Assembly (NCBI RefSeq): GCF_900096565.1
Contig: NZ_FMYP01000034.1
Coordinates: 1-43,576 of the forward strand
DNA: 43,576 nt
Direction: 5' to 3'
Source of the DNA: Williamwhitmania taraxaci
GTDB lineage: Bacteria > Bacteroidota > Bacteroidia > Bacteroidales > Williamwhitmaniaceae
Part shown: positions 1 to 8,928 of the stretch, one piece after another
Layout of the letters: every line of letters begins with the position of its first letter
Position numbering within the stretch: position 1 is the first letter of the stretch
Program-made: the position numbers and the translations under genes
Notes under the pieces: model-generated
What the model was told of the DNA's origin: nothing
Databases searched by the model: none
What the model saw: the letters and a program-made list of their open reading frames with translations, nothing else

Positions 1-23
1 GGTGGGAGAGTAGGTCGCCGCCG
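1..23 (+). rRNA. rrf: 3' end of 5S rRNA (partial)
   Basis: The first bases (GGTGGGAGAGTAGGTCGCCG) match the conserved 3' end of bacterial 5S rRNA, where a GGGAGAGTAGGTCG block precedes the closing strand of helix I. A strong hairpin terminator follows directly. The rest of the 5S and presumably the 16S-23S genes lie left of the window. The exact 3' end is estimated. Confidence 0.8.
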
Positions 24-29
24 TTCTTC

Positions 30-62
30 AATCCCGGTCTCGCAAGAGGCCGGGATTTTTTT
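30..62 (+). terminator. Intrinsic terminator of the rRNA operon
   Basis: A 12-bp stem (AATCCCGGTCTC pairing with GAGGCCGGGATT, one G-T wobble) is closed by a GCAA tetraloop of the GNRA type and is followed by a run of T. It lies seven bases after the presumed end of the 5S rRNA, as expected for the end of an rRNA operon. Confidence 0.85.
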
Positions 63-221
63 GTTTATACCCCACCGAAAAAGCGCTCGCTCTCCGCTAA
101 CCGGGGCCAAGCCCATTTACCAGCGTGTGCCTCATCAGGAAGCGGATGATCTTGGATGTGTTATGTGCTGATCAAAGGCTGAACCTGCACGACAGTTGGG
201 TATTGATTTTTCCGCTTGCCT

Positions 222-477
222 GTTGTGGTTGATGTGGCGCAACTACGGAGCGCAAATTGGTAATGCTATTATCGATTCTACCAACGTTTGGCTCCTATGG
301 AGCCGTAGGCATATTGGAGGTATGGTGCGTGAATAAATTCGGCAACCGTAAGCGTTTTCGTGGTTACAACCAGTGCAACTCACATCTTAAGGTTTTTGCT
401 GAACGGTGCCGTAGCCACCACATTATGGTAAAAAAAACTTACCGCTTGCGTCTTTTTGAGCGCCGTAGGTGCGGCAC
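222..477. repeat. Tandem palindromic intergenic repeat, unit 1
   Basis: This is the first full unit of an array with a period of about 320 bp. It aligns without net gaps to 544-799 (constant offset of 322). It holds several short palindromes: 237-253 (GCGC...GCGC around CTACGG), 290-304 (GGCTCC...GGAGCC), 406-418 around CCGTAG, and 459-477. The last 62 bp (416-477) are identical to 738-799, and 401-477 differs from unit 2 at only one base, while the middle is more diverged. The unit ends in an imperfect hairpin followed by eight T, which resembles a terminator. Reading frames across it give no recognisable protein. Confidence 0.8.
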
Positions 478-543
478 TTTTTTTTAAACGCAGAGGCGAT
501 CGTTTCTAATTGAACTACCTCTATTGTCCTGTTCCTTTTGTCC

Positions 544-799
544 GTTGTCGTTACTGTTGCGCACCTACGGAGCGCAAATATGTCTTGCTGTTTTCGTTTC
601 TACCAACGTATGGCTCCGACGGAGCCGGTGGGATTTGTGAGGTATGGTGAGTAGGTAAAATAATTAACCGGAAGCATTTTTGTGGTTACAACCAGTGCAA
701 CTTGCCACTTAAGGTGTTTGCAGAACGGTGCCGTAGGCACCACATTATGGTAAAAAAAACTTACCGCTTGCGTCTTTTTGAGCGCCGTAGGTGCGGCAC
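544..799. repeat. Tandem palindromic intergenic repeat, unit 2
   Basis: This is the second full unit. Its palindromes sit at the same relative positions as in unit 1: 559-575 (GCGC-ACCTACGGA-GCGC), 612-626 (GGCTCCGACGGAGCC), 727-741 (GGTGCCGTAGGCACC) and 782-799. Several palindromes differ in sequence from unit 1 yet stay symmetrical. At 612-626 versus 290-304 the loop changes while the GGCTCC/GGAGCC arms stay. At 727-741 a perfect palindrome replaces the slightly broken one of unit 1. Retained symmetry suggests the folded form matters. Confidence 0.8.
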
Positions 800-860
800 C
801 TTTTTTATGGATCGAAAGGTTAGATTGTTCCGAATCAGCCTATCTATATTACTCTTGTCT

Positions 861-897
861 GTTGTGGTAACTGTCGCGCCACTATGGGACGCAGTTG
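861..897. repeat. Truncated third unit of the palindromic repeat
   Basis: GTTGTGGTAACTGTCGCGCC followed by an ACTATGGGACGC segment corresponds to the first ~35 bp of units 1 and 2 and starts 317 bp after unit 2. The palindrome core is degraded (CTATGG instead of CTACGG). The unit stops where the icd terminator begins, so the array is broken there. Confidence 0.5.
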
Positions 898-918
898 TTT
901 TTGAATCCCTTTTTACAC

Positions 919-956
919 ACAAAAGAGCAACAACCTGTCGGTCGTTGCTCTTTTGT
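919..956 (-). terminator. Terminator downstream of icd
   Basis: A 17-bp inverted repeat (ACAAAAGAGCAACAACC against GGTCGTTGCTCTTTTGT, one mismatch) with a four-base loop lies 11 bp past the icd stop codon. The stem ends are A/T-rich on both strands, so it could work in both directions. Confidence 0.75.
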
Positions 957-967
957 CTTAAGTATAT

Positions 968-2173
968 TTATCGTTGCAATCGTTTCGATAACTCCTCAAT
1001 GAATTCCACTGACGAAAGTATTCGTTGTGCTGGTGGATTTGCCAATAGGGCTAGATCTCCGGTCATAAATCCTTCCTCAACTGTTTCAATAAGCACTCTG
1101 TCGAGTTTGTCGGCAAAGAGTTGAAGGTTGGCATTAAAATCTAATTCTCCTCTTTTTCGCAGAGCACCTGTCCAAGCAAATATTAGTGCAGTGGGGTTTG
1201 TTGATGTCTTTTCTCCTCTTAAGTGTTTATAATAATGCTGCTGAACAGTTCCATGTGCCGCCTCGTACTCAAAATATCCGTTTGGCGAAACTAAAACTGA
1301 TGTCATCATTGCCAAGGAACCAAAGGCAGAGGCCACAAGATCGCTCATTACATCGCCATCGTAATTCTTACATGCCCAAAGGAATCCACCTTCACTTTTT
1401 ACGAGTTTGGCCACCATGTCGTCGATAAGGGTGTAGTAATAATGAATATTCTTTTTCTCGAAATCTTGTTGATAATGCTTATCGAATATTCGTTGGAACA
1501 CTATTTTGAAACGCTGATCGTAGGTTTTTGATATGGTATCCTTTGTGGCAAACCAAACATCTAATTGCTGATCAAGGGCAAATCGAAAGCAACTGTGTGC
1601 AAAACTTTGTATGCTTTCTTCTGTATTGTGCATCGCTTGAAGCACTCCTGCACCCTCAAAATCATGGATGGTTATCCGTTTTTCTTTGCCATTAGTTTCG
1701 GTAAATACTAATTCTGCTTTTCCTGGATGGCATGCATATGTCTCCACCGATTTGTAGAGGTCTCCGTAGGCATGACGGCCTACAATGATTGGTTTTTTCC
1801 AACTTTTTATGGAGGGTTCAATATTTTTTACCAAAATAGGTTTGCGGAATACGGTCCCATCAAGTAGTGCCCTAATGGTGCCATTGGGCGATTTCCATTG
1901 TTTTTTTAAGTTGTATTCCTTTACCCTAGCTCCATTTGGCGTAATGGTGGCATTCTTAACACCAACGCCCCACTTTTTTATGGCATTTGCTGCGTCGGTA
2001 GTGACTTGGTCGTCGGTTGCATCTCTGTTTTCGATACCAAGGTCATAGTAATCGGTCTTTAAATCAACAAATGGGACGATCAACTTTTCTTTAATGATTG
2101 GCCACAATACCCGTGTCATCTCATCTCCATCAATTTCGACCAACGGGTTTGTCATTGTTATTCTTGTTGTCAT
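968..2173 (-). CDS. icd: NADP-dependent isocitrate dehydrogenase, eukaryotic-type homodimer
   Basis: Oxidative decarboxylation of isocitrate to 2-oxoglutarate with NADPH formation, in the cytoplasm. The 401-aa protein has the length and pattern of the homodimeric NADP enzyme of eukaryotes and many Bacteroidota, not of the E. coli type. Visible features are the N-terminal [11 protein letters not shown] block, the RHAYGD motif with the catalytic tyrosine (Y136), a catalytic-type lysine near K211, and metal-binding aspartates at 251/252 and in NYDGDVMSD (272-278). It is the last gene of a minus-strand acn-gltA-icd cluster, 65 bp after gltA, and ends just before a strong hairpin. Together the three genes make 2-oxoglutarate and NADPH from acetyl-CoA and oxaloacetate. 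Confidence 0.95.
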   Translation of the reverse strand: MTTRITMTNPLVEIDGDEMTRVLWPIIKEKLIVPFVDLKTDYYDLGIENRDATDDQVTTDAANAIKKWGVGVKNATITPNGARVKEYNLKKQWKSPNGTIRALLDGTVFRKPILVKNIEPSIKSWKKPIIVGRHAYGDLYKSVETYACHPGKAELVFTETNGKEKRITIHDFEGAGVLQAMHNTEESIQSFAHSCFRFALDQQLDVWFATKDTISKTYDQRFKIVFQRIFDKHYQQDFEKKNIHYYYTLIDDMVAKLVKSEGGFLWACKNYDGDVMSDLVASAFGSLAMMTSVLVSPNGYFEYEAAHGTVQQHYYKHLRGEKTSTNPTALIFAWTGALRKRGELDFNANLQLFADKLDRVLIETVEEGFMTGDLALLANPPAQRILSSVEFIEELSKRLQR

Positions 2174-2238
2174 ACTCTAAATTTAATTCGATGAGGTTGG
2201 GGACTGACCAACGTCAATCCCCAAAAAAAATATTTAAT

Positions 2239-3576
2239 TTATCGGTTGTGGAGAGGTATATACTCTGTTTTTGGTCCTACTGCTTTATAGGCAGGACGAA
2301 TGATGCGTTTTGCGCTATTTATCTCCTCTATCCTGTGTGCACTCCAGCCGGCAATACGCGACATTGCAAACAGAGGTGTATAGATGGCAGGTGGCATATC
2401 AAGTGAGCAGTTGACGAATCCTGAGTAGAAGTCAACATTAGGAGCAATAACTTTATTGTCGCCTTTGCTCTCGGCAAAAATGCCAGGTCCTATTTTTTCA
2501 ATCAGTGCATATAATTCAAATTCGTCGAGTTTATTTTTTTCGATTGCTACTTCGCGAGCCTTATTTTTAAGAAGTATAGCTCGTGGGTCGGAAAGGGTAT
2601 AGACAGCATGTCCTAGCCCATACAGTTTTCCTGAGCCGTCAAAGGCTTTTTTGTCAAGTATTTTATGCAGATATGCACCTACCTCACGCTCACTAGCCCA
2701 ATCTCTCACGTTATTTTTAATATCATCTACCATCGCCATTACTTTTATGTTGGCACCACCATGAAGTGGGCCTTTGAGTGCTCCAAGAGCGGCGGAGATG
2801 GCAGAATAGGTATCTGTAAGGGTGCTGGAGACCACATGGGTGGTAAAAGAAGAGTTGTTTCCTCCTCCATGTTCGGCGTGTAGCACGAGCATTAAATCAA
2901 GGATTTCCACCTCCAGCGGTGTATATCTGTTTCCACCTTTGAGCATGTAGAGGAAGTTTTCTGCTGTGCTCAATTCTGGTTTTGGATGTCGTATTACCAG
3001 AGCCTTGTTCATATGGTGGTAGCGCATGCCATGGAAGGAATATGCTACAATTGCGGGGAATTTGGCGATAAGGCTAAGACTTTGTTCCAATACATTCTTT
3101 GTGGAAACATCGTCCGGATTATCTTCAGTAGTATACAATGCCAGCACCGATCGTGCCAGCATATTCATTACATCCTTGCCCCTGAATGAAAGAATTATAT
3201 CTTTTGTAAAGTATTGTGGTAGGTATCGTTGTTGAGCCATGTAGGCGGTGAAATCCTCCAACTCTTGGCGGTTTGGAAGTTTTCCATATAAAAGTAGGTA
3301 TACTGTTTCGTCGTAGCCTTGGCGTTTATCGGATTGAAAGCCATCCACGAGTTTGTCAATCGTAATGCCTCTATACTCCAATCGGCCTTCAACAGGAGTA
3401 GTGCCTTTTTCGTTCTTTTCAACACCTATAACCGTTCCAACGTTGGTCAGTCCAACTAAAACACCCGTTTGGTCAGCGTTTCTTAGGCCTCTCTTTACGT
3501 CGAACTTAGTATAAAGTTCATTGTCGATGTTGCTGGCATTTTCAGCTAATTTCGTCCATTGTTCAATTTTACTCAT
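2239..3576 (-). CDS. gltA: Citrate synthase
   Basis: Condenses oxaloacetate with acetyl-CoA to citrate. The 445-aa protein carries the citrate synthase catalytic residues: PLHGG (H272), LGHAVY (H323) and NVDFYSG (D382), plus the AEHGGGN segment (H236). It lies 18 bp downstream of the aconitase gene on the same strand and 65 bp upstream of icd, so the three are probably co-transcribed. The long N-terminal part before the GRLEYRGI block resembles the citrate synthase subtype common in Bacteroidota. Nothing looks damaged. Confidence 0.95.
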   Translation of the reverse strand: MSKIEQWTKLAENASNIDNELYTKFDVKRGLRNADQTGVLVGLTNVGTVIGVEKNEKGTTPVEGRLEYRGITIDKLVDGFQSDKRQGYDETVYLLLYGKLPNRQELEDFTAYMAQQRYLPQYFTKDIILSFRGKDVMNMLARSVLALYTTEDNPDDVSTKNVLEQSLSLIAKFPAIVAYSFHGMRYHHMNKALVIRHPKPELSTAENFLYMLKGGNRYTPLEVEILDLMLVLHAEHGGGNNSSFTTHVVSSTLTDTYSAISAALGALKGPLHGGANIKVMAMVDDIKNNVRDWASEREVGAYLHKILDKKAFDGSGKLYGLGHAVYTLSDPRAILLKNKAREVAIEKNKLDEFELYALIEKIGPGIFAESKGDNKVIAPNVDFYSGFVNCSLDMPPAIYTPLFAMSRIAGWSAHRIEEINSAKRIIRPAYKAVGPKTEYIPLHNR

Positions 3577-3594
3577 GGGTAGTAGTATTTTGGG

Positions 3595-5868
3595 TTACTT
3601 TTTTGGGTTATTATTTCTCTTTATTTGGTTAAGAGCACTTCCTGCCTTAAACCATTCCAGTTGATTTTGATTATAGGTGTGTATTGCTTCGAATTGATCT
3701 GTTGTTCTGTTGGCGTGGTGCAAAACAATTGTAAGATTCTTTCCCGGAGAAATGCTAGTAAGTCCTAATACATCAATGCTGTCGTCCTCTAATACCTTAT
3801 CGTAGTCGTTCTTGTTGGCAAAAGTAAGGCCAAGCATTCCTTGCTTTTTAAGGTTAGTCTCGTGGATTCGCGCAAACGATTTTACTAAAATCACCTTCAC
3901 TCCTAGGAATCGTGGTTCCATGGCCGCATGCTCGCGAGAGGATCCTTCACCGTAGTTTTCATCACCAATAACTATGGAGCCAAACGCGGCTTTCTTGTAT
4001 GCCAATGCAGAATCGGGGACTTCGGTATATTGTCCGGTGAGTTGATTCTTAACCTTGTTGGGCAAATCATTAAAGGCGTTGGTGGCGCCAATGAGCATGT
4101 TTCGAGAAATGTTCTCAAGGTGGCCTCTGTATTTTAGCCAAGGACCTGCCATTGATATGTGGTCAGTGGTACATTTCCCCTTTGCCTTAATTAGTAATTT
4201 TAGACCCGTGTAATCCTTTTGGTTCCATGGTATAAATGGTTCAAGGAGTTGAAGACGCTTCGATGAAGGATCTACAACTACCTGTATGTTACTTCCATCA
4301 GCAGCAGGTGCTTGAAACCCATTATCCTTTACAGCAAATCCGGCAGGCGGTAGTTCTATTCCGGTTGGTTCATTAAATTTAATTTGATTCCCATTCTCAT
4401 TGGTCAGCGTATCTGTGAGTGGGTTAAAGCAGAGATCACCTGCAATGGCGAGTGCTGTCACAATTTCGGGTGAGGCAACAAATGCGTGGGTGTTTGGATT
4501 ACCATCATTTCTTTTTGCGAAATTCCGATTAAAAGAGGTGATAATGGAATTTTTCTCCCCCTTCTCTGCGTTATGTCGTGACCATTGACCTATGCAAGGC
4601 CCGCAAGCATTCGCCAAAACCATACCACCAATGTTTTCGAAGGTGCCAAGAAGCCCATCTCTTTCAATGGTGTATCGCACTAGTTCCGACCCAGGTGTTA
4701 CGGTAAACTCCGCTTTCACTTTAAATCCTTTATCTAAGGCTTGTTTTGCTATGGAGGCGGCTCTCGTAATATCCTCGTAGGAGGAGTTGGTGCAGGAGCC
4801 AATTAGACCTACCTCTAGTTTCGCTGGCCAGTTGTTGTCTTTAACGGCCTGTGCAAATTCGGAAATGGGCCATGCTTTATCTGGGGTGAATGGACCATTG
4901 ATGTGTGGTTCGAGGGTAGATAGGTCGATTTCTATAAGTTGATCGAAAAATTTCTCTGGATGTGCGTAAACTTCGCTATCACCAGTTAAATGTACCTTGA
5001 TCTGGTCTGCCATAGCGGCAATTTCGGCGCGATCGGTTCCAACTAAGTATTCCTTCATTTTGTTGTCGTAGCCAAACACCGAGGTAGTGGCACCAATTTC
5101 GGCACCCATGTTGCATATTGTTCCCTTTCCTGTTGCCGAAATGGTTTCGGCTCCGTCGCCAAAGTATTCCAGAATGTAGCCGGTGCCTCCCTTTACGGTA
5201 AGTATTCCTGCAACTTTTAGAATGACATCTTTTGCTGTAGCCCAACCATTGAGCTTTCCTTTTAACTTTACTCCAATAAGTTGGGGGAATTTAAGTTCCC
5301 ATGCCATGCTGGCCATTACATCTACGGCATCGGCACCTCCCACGCCAATCGCAATCATTCCTAATCCGCCGGCATTTACGGTATGTGAATCGGTTCCAAT
5401 CATCATTCCTCCGGGAAAGGCATAGTTTTCGAGCAATACTTGGTGGATAATTCCTGCTCCTGGTTTCCAAAAACCAATGCCGTATTTGTTGCTTACCGAT
5501 GAAAGGAAATTGTAAACCTCTTCATTTCCTTGAAGGGCAGTAGCAAGATCGGCGATAGCTCCATGCTTTGCTTGTATAAGGTGGTCGCAATGAACCGTCG
5601 ATGGTACTGCAACACTACTCCGCCCTGCCTGCATGAATTGTAGTAAGGCCATTTGGGCGGTTGCATCCTGCATAGCAACTCTATCGGGAGCGAAATCTAC
5701 ATAGTCTGTACCCTTCTCGTAAGGAGTGGCAGGTATTTCGTCCCATAAATGCGTATATAGTATCTTTTCGGTAAGGGTAAGTGGGCGGTTAAGCAGTTGC
5801 CGTGCCTTTGCAATTTTCGAAGGATAATTGCTATAAACCAACTTTATCATTTCAATATCAAAGGCCAT
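3595..5868 (-). CDS. acn: Aconitate hydratase, mitochondrial type
   Basis: Isomerises citrate to isocitrate through cis-aconitate, using a [4Fe-4S] cluster. The 757-aa protein matches the mitochondrial/AcnA-like length. The cluster cysteines are visible: C359 in GSCTNSS and C422/C425 in ACGPCIG. The N-terminal TVHCDHL and GTDSHT motifs are present, and the C-terminal swivel domain has [12 protein letters not shown]. It is the first gene of the acn-gltA-icd cluster. The ATG at 5868 is followed directly by a normal N-terminus. No Shine-Dalgarno is obvious, as usual in this phylum. A promoter was not identified; the A/T-rich leader at 5880-5990 contains only imperfect matches. Confidence 0.95.
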   Translation of the reverse strand: MAFDIEMIKLVYSNYPSKIAKARQLLNRPLTLTEKILYTHLWDEIPATPYEKGTDYVDFAPDRVAMQDATAQMALLQFMQAGRSSVAVPSTVHCDHLIQAKHGAIADLATALQGNEEVYNFLSSVSNKYGIGFWKPGAGIIHQVLLENYAFPGGMMIGTDSHTVNAGGLGMIAIGVGGADAVDVMASMAWELKFPQLIGVKLKGKLNGWATAKDVILKVAGILTVKGGTGYILEYFGDGAETISATGKGTICNMGAEIGATTSVFGYDNKMKEYLVGTDRAEIAAMADQIKVHLTGDSEVYAHPEKFFDQLIEIDLSTLEPHINGPFTPDKAWPISEFAQAVKDNNWPAKLEVGLIGSCTNSSYEDITRAASIAKQALDKGFKVKAEFTVTPGSELVRYTIERDGLLGTFENIGGMVLANACGPCIGQWSRHNAEKGEKNSIITSFNRNFAKRNDGNPNTHAFVASPEIVTALAIAGDLCFNPLTDTLTNENGNQIKFNEPTGIELPPAGFAVKDNGFQAPAADGSNIQVVVDPSSKRLQLLEPFIPWNQKDYTGLKLLIKAKGKCTTDHISMAGPWLKYRGHLENISRNMLIGATNAFNDLPNKVKNQLTGQYTEVPDSALAYKKAAFGSIVIGDENYGEGSSREHAAMEPRFLGVKVILVKSFARIHETNLKKQGMLGLTFANKNDYDKVLEDDSIDVLGLTSISPGKNLTIVLHHANRTTDQFEAIHTYNQNQLEWFKAGSALNQIKRNNNPKK

Positions 5869-6049
5869 AGATCGTTGTTTTTAATACGATTAGTATATCC
5901 GATTATTGTTTGTCACGCATTTTTATATAAATATCAAACAACTATACTTGTTTAAAGTTTACTAGTTCAAAGTTTATTTCGCAAGGTTTTGCAATTTTGA
6001 AGGAGACGGGATGCTTTGATATACTTATATTACGCAGTGGCTCTAATGG

Positions 6050-6078
6050 AAACGCACGGCATACTTTGCCGTGCGTTT
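6050..6078. terminator. Hairpin between the histidine kinase gene and acn
   Basis: A perfect 12-bp stem (AAACGCACGGCA / TGCCGTGCGTTT) with a TACTT loop lies 69 bp past the stop of the minus-strand kinase gene. It is a plausible transcription end for that gene. There is no long T-run after it on either strand, so its efficiency is uncertain. Confidence 0.55.
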
Positions 6079-6147
6079 GCATTGTCTAAATAGTTTATTA
6101 CAGTCTTAGAATGCAAGGTGATGAAAAATTGTATTCCCTCATGCAAA

Positions 6148-8436
6148 CTACATTGTAGCGAGATCACTTAATGGGGCCGGTATGGTATAGGTGAATTCAG
6201 ACCCTTGCCCAAAAACACTTTTAGCGGAAATTGTTCCTCCATTTTTTTTCACAAATTCTTGGCAGAGGATTAACCCTAATCCGGATCCTTTCTGTTCGGA
6301 ACTGACACCTATTTCGCTTGGTTTTACATCTATTCGAAATAGTTTTTGGATGTCCTGTTCAGGAATCCCTTCGCCTGTGTCGGAAACACTTACTTCTACG
6401 AAATTTTGAATTTGTTTCACTGATACTCGGACAATCCCGCCGCTAGGGGTGAATTTTAATGCATTGCTGATGAGATTACGCAATACGGTAGAGTCCATTC
6501 TCTTGTCGGCGTATACCATAATGTCAGGTGGAATGCTGTTTATTAGGATAATGTGTTTTGATACCGCTTGAATGTTGACAAGTTCGAAGACGTCTTTGCT
6601 GTTGTCATACAAGTTGAACTTAGTGGGGAATGAAGTTAGGCGACCAGATTGAAGCAATGCCCACTCCAGTAGTTCATCGAGAAGGGTTACTCCTCCAAGA
6701 GCCGCATTGTAAATATCACCAGCAAAGTCTTTTATTCGTTTCAGGGAATAGTGATCGGCATTGTCCTTAAGTAAGGATGAGAACCCTAGAAGCGTATTGA
6801 AAGGGTTTTTAAGATCGTGTGCAATTATCGAAAGAAATTTATCCTTCATTTCACTTACCTCGAGGAGTTGTTGCTCTATTTTCTTACGATGCGTAATGTC
6901 TCTCGATACTGCCGCAATTCTTATGATGCTGCCATCGCTTCCCATCATTGGTTTCATGCTAGTTTCAATCCATGTTTCCTTATAAATGGAATCGAATTTA
7001 TACTGCACAATTTCCCTCATACTCTCTTTTCCTAATATTCTACTTATGGCGCCGTCAATTTCGTTTAATGAATTGATTGGAGCGATTAATTCTCTTGGCG
7101 ATAATCCAATAAGTTTGCTGGATGTGATTCCTAAGATTTGCTTAACAACGGGGGAGATATATTGAATAGTAAGTTCCGGTGTTGGACTGTGCAGGCTGAT
7201 TATATCATTAATTCCTTCTGCCATAAAGCGGAATCGTTCCTCGTTTTCTTTTAGCGAGCGAAGTGCTTGCTTGCTTGTAGTGGTATCAGTAAGTGTAATG
7301 AAGGTTGAACTTCCTTTTGTGCTCTCAATTAGCGCAATATTTATCAGGCAATTTCGACGAGTGCCCTCTTTTGTAAAGTAGTATGTGTCGAGATCGGTTA
7401 CAGACCCTTTCTCAGCCAGTAGGGTGTATATCTTTTCTTTCGTTTTTGACTTCCAAAGGTGAATGGTATCACTAGTTCTTCCGAGTACTTCTTCCTTGGT
7501 GAATCCGGTTCTTTTTTCAAAGGAAGGGTTAATTTCCTCAATCTTTCCAGCGGGGTAGGATGCGATAAACATTAGGCTGGCATTGCTACTGAATGCGTTT
7601 TGGAACAGTTCCTCGTTTTCGCGCAATTTCTTTTCCGCAGTCTTATGCAAGGATATATCTTGAAACAACCAGACAAGCTCCATGTTCCCATTGGAGTAAG
7701 AGAAACTTTGCGCTTTTAGGTTGCACCAAATCTTTCGTTTTCCAACTTGGCGTAATCTCAAATCAATATCGAATATTATCCCTTTTGATTGTTCTTCTAT
7801 GGCTCTAATGCTTAGGCTTTCATCTCTTTCTATGGAAGGAAACATTGATTCAATGGGATGATTAAGAATTTCCTGTTCTTCGATCCCGGTAATTTTCGAA
7901 AGAGTTTTGTTAATCCAAATGATTTTACCGTTCGATTCGATTGCAACTCCTGCGGGTAGCGTTTCCAAAACTTTTCGTTTCCAATACAGTAATTCCAATT
8001 GGCTCGATTCCTTTTCTTTGAAATGGCTAATATCTACCTTCGTAGAAACAAAATGGGTAATCTCCCCGTGTTCATTTTTGATGGGGGCTATGGAGTTTTT
8101 CTCCCAGTATAGGGATCCGTCCTTACGCTTATTGCATATTTCACCCTCCCAGCGATGTCCGGCAAGCACGGTGGTCCAAAGATCGGCATATAGTGCATCA
8201 CCATGTATATCGCTTTTTAGAATCGAAGGTTTTTTTCCAATTATGTCTCGATGAGTATATCCGGTTATCGTGGTAAATGCAGGATTTACAGAGTCAATTT
8301 TCCCTTCTTTGTCTGTAATAAGTATAGCTTCAGGGCAATCGTTTACTGCCAAGGAAAGCCATTGGTTCTGCATCTTAAGCGCAACAATCTCCGCCTCCAA
8401 TTTCTCTATTATTTTTATGTTATCTATTGGAGTCAT
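6148..8436 (-). CDS. Multi-PAS sensor histidine kinase
   Basis: A cytoplasmic-looking sensor kinase of about 762 aa. Four PAS-type repeats can be seen at roughly 28-140, 155-265, 275-390 and 398-520, including GYTHRDIIGKKPS-type PAS/PAC blocks. They are followed by a HisKA domain with the phospho-acceptor histidine in FLSIIAHDLKNPF (H540). The HATPase_c domain has an intact N box (ISNALKF), G1 (DTGEGI) and G2 (GSGLGL). No membrane segment and no receiver domain are visible, and no response regulator gene is adjacent, so it is an orphan. A start at 8493 adds 19 residues; the ATG at 8436 was preferred because it directly precedes the helix leading into the first PAS domain. The signal is unknown. 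Confidence 0.9.
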   Translation of the reverse strand: MTPIDNIKIIEKLEAEIVALKMQNQWLSLAVNDCPEAILITDKEGKIDSVNPAFTTITGYTHRDIIGKKPSILKSDIHGDALYADLWTTVLAGHRWEGEICNKRKDGSLYWEKNSIAPIKNEHGEITHFVSTKVDISHFKEKESSQLELLYWKRKVLETLPAGVAIESNGKIIWINKTLSKITGIEEQEILNHPIESMFPSIERDESLSIRAIEEQSKGIIFDIDLRLRQVGKRKIWCNLKAQSFSYSNGNMELVWLFQDISLHKTAEKKLRENEELFQNAFSSNASLMFIASYPAGKIEEINPSFEKRTGFTKEEVLGRTSDTIHLWKSKTKEKIYTLLAEKGSVTDLDTYYFTKEGTRRNCLINIALIESTKGSSTFITLTDTTTSKQALRSLKENEERFRFMAEGINDIISLHSPTPELTIQYISPVVKQILGITSSKLIGLSPRELIAPINSLNEIDGAISRILGKESMREIVQYKFDSIYKETWIETSMKPMMGSDGSIIRIAAVSRDITHRKKIEQQLLEVSEMKDKFLSIIAHDLKNPFNTLLGFSSLLKDNADHYSLKRIKDFAGDIYNAALGGVTLLDELLEWALLQSGRLTSFPTKFNLYDNSKDVFELVNIQAVSKHIILINSIPPDIMVYADKRMDSTVLRNLISNALKFTPSGGIVRVSVKQIQNFVEVSVSDTGEGIPEQDIQKLFRIDVKPSEIGVSSEQKGSGLGLILCQEFVKKNGGTISAKSVFGQGSEFTYTIPAPLSDLATM

Positions 8437-8843
8437 TTTTCTGAATTTGCAAATTTTTTTGAATAGGCATTGAATACTAATTTCCAATTCCAAGCACTAG
8501 AGGTAACAGTATTGTGTTTTGTAGAATTTTCCATGCTTGCAGTCATTCTTAGAACGGTAAAAGTAATAGTATGTTCGCTGGAAAACGTTGATATATGTTA
8601 CTCTTACCGATCATCAGCCTTGCGTTTGGCAAAGGGAGTCGCAATAGTGACTAATGACGTATTGACAATGTTATAGTGAAGGAATTGTCGACAACCACTT
8701 TTTGGGCTTGAGTTCATTAGTGAAGTGATGGGCATCTTTATCTGAGGAATCGTTTTTTGACTATAGTTAACCTCTTTAATGAGACTCTGGACCTTATGGA
8801 TTCTTTGTTTTTAAAAATTTACACAAATAAATGTGCTAAATAG
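8437..8843. other. Divergent intergenic region, no gene seen
   Basis: This stretch separates the divergent kinase and oligopeptidase genes. Its reading frames are short and resemble no protein I recognise. One 37-codon minus-strand frame ends in an ATGA overlap with the kinase ATG, but its composition is not convincing. No RNA gene or repeat was seen. Confidence 0.4.
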
Positions 8844-8874
8844 TTGATCGGTGACGTGGTATGTTCTAAATTTG
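8844..8874 (+). promoter_or_regulatory. Bacteroidota-type promoter of the oligopeptidase gene
   Basis: TTG at 8844-8846, a 20-base spacer and TAAATTTG at 8867-8874 match the Bacteroidota -33/-7 pattern TTG-N(~20)-TAnnTTTG exactly. Transcription would start near 8879, giving a leader of about 50 nt. This rules against the upstream in-frame start at 8851. Confidence 0.6.
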
Positions 8875-8928
8875 ATAGCACAATTTCCTCTTTGGATGGA
8901 ACGTAATTTGTTTAAAACCGAAATAACT

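Noticed and set aside
257-1124. Two open frames in the repeat array (257-487 and 702-1124) share a basic peptide ending ERRRCGTFF and could look like a duplicated small protein.
   Set aside because: The shared peptide comes from a DNA block that is identical at nucleotide level and consists of palindromes; the frames have no common start and the second runs into the icd gene on the other strand.
8325-8550. A 37-codon minus-strand frame whose stop overlaps the kinase ATG (ATGA).
   Set aside because: It is short, resembles nothing and has no promoter-like element; the ATGA overlap can arise by chance.
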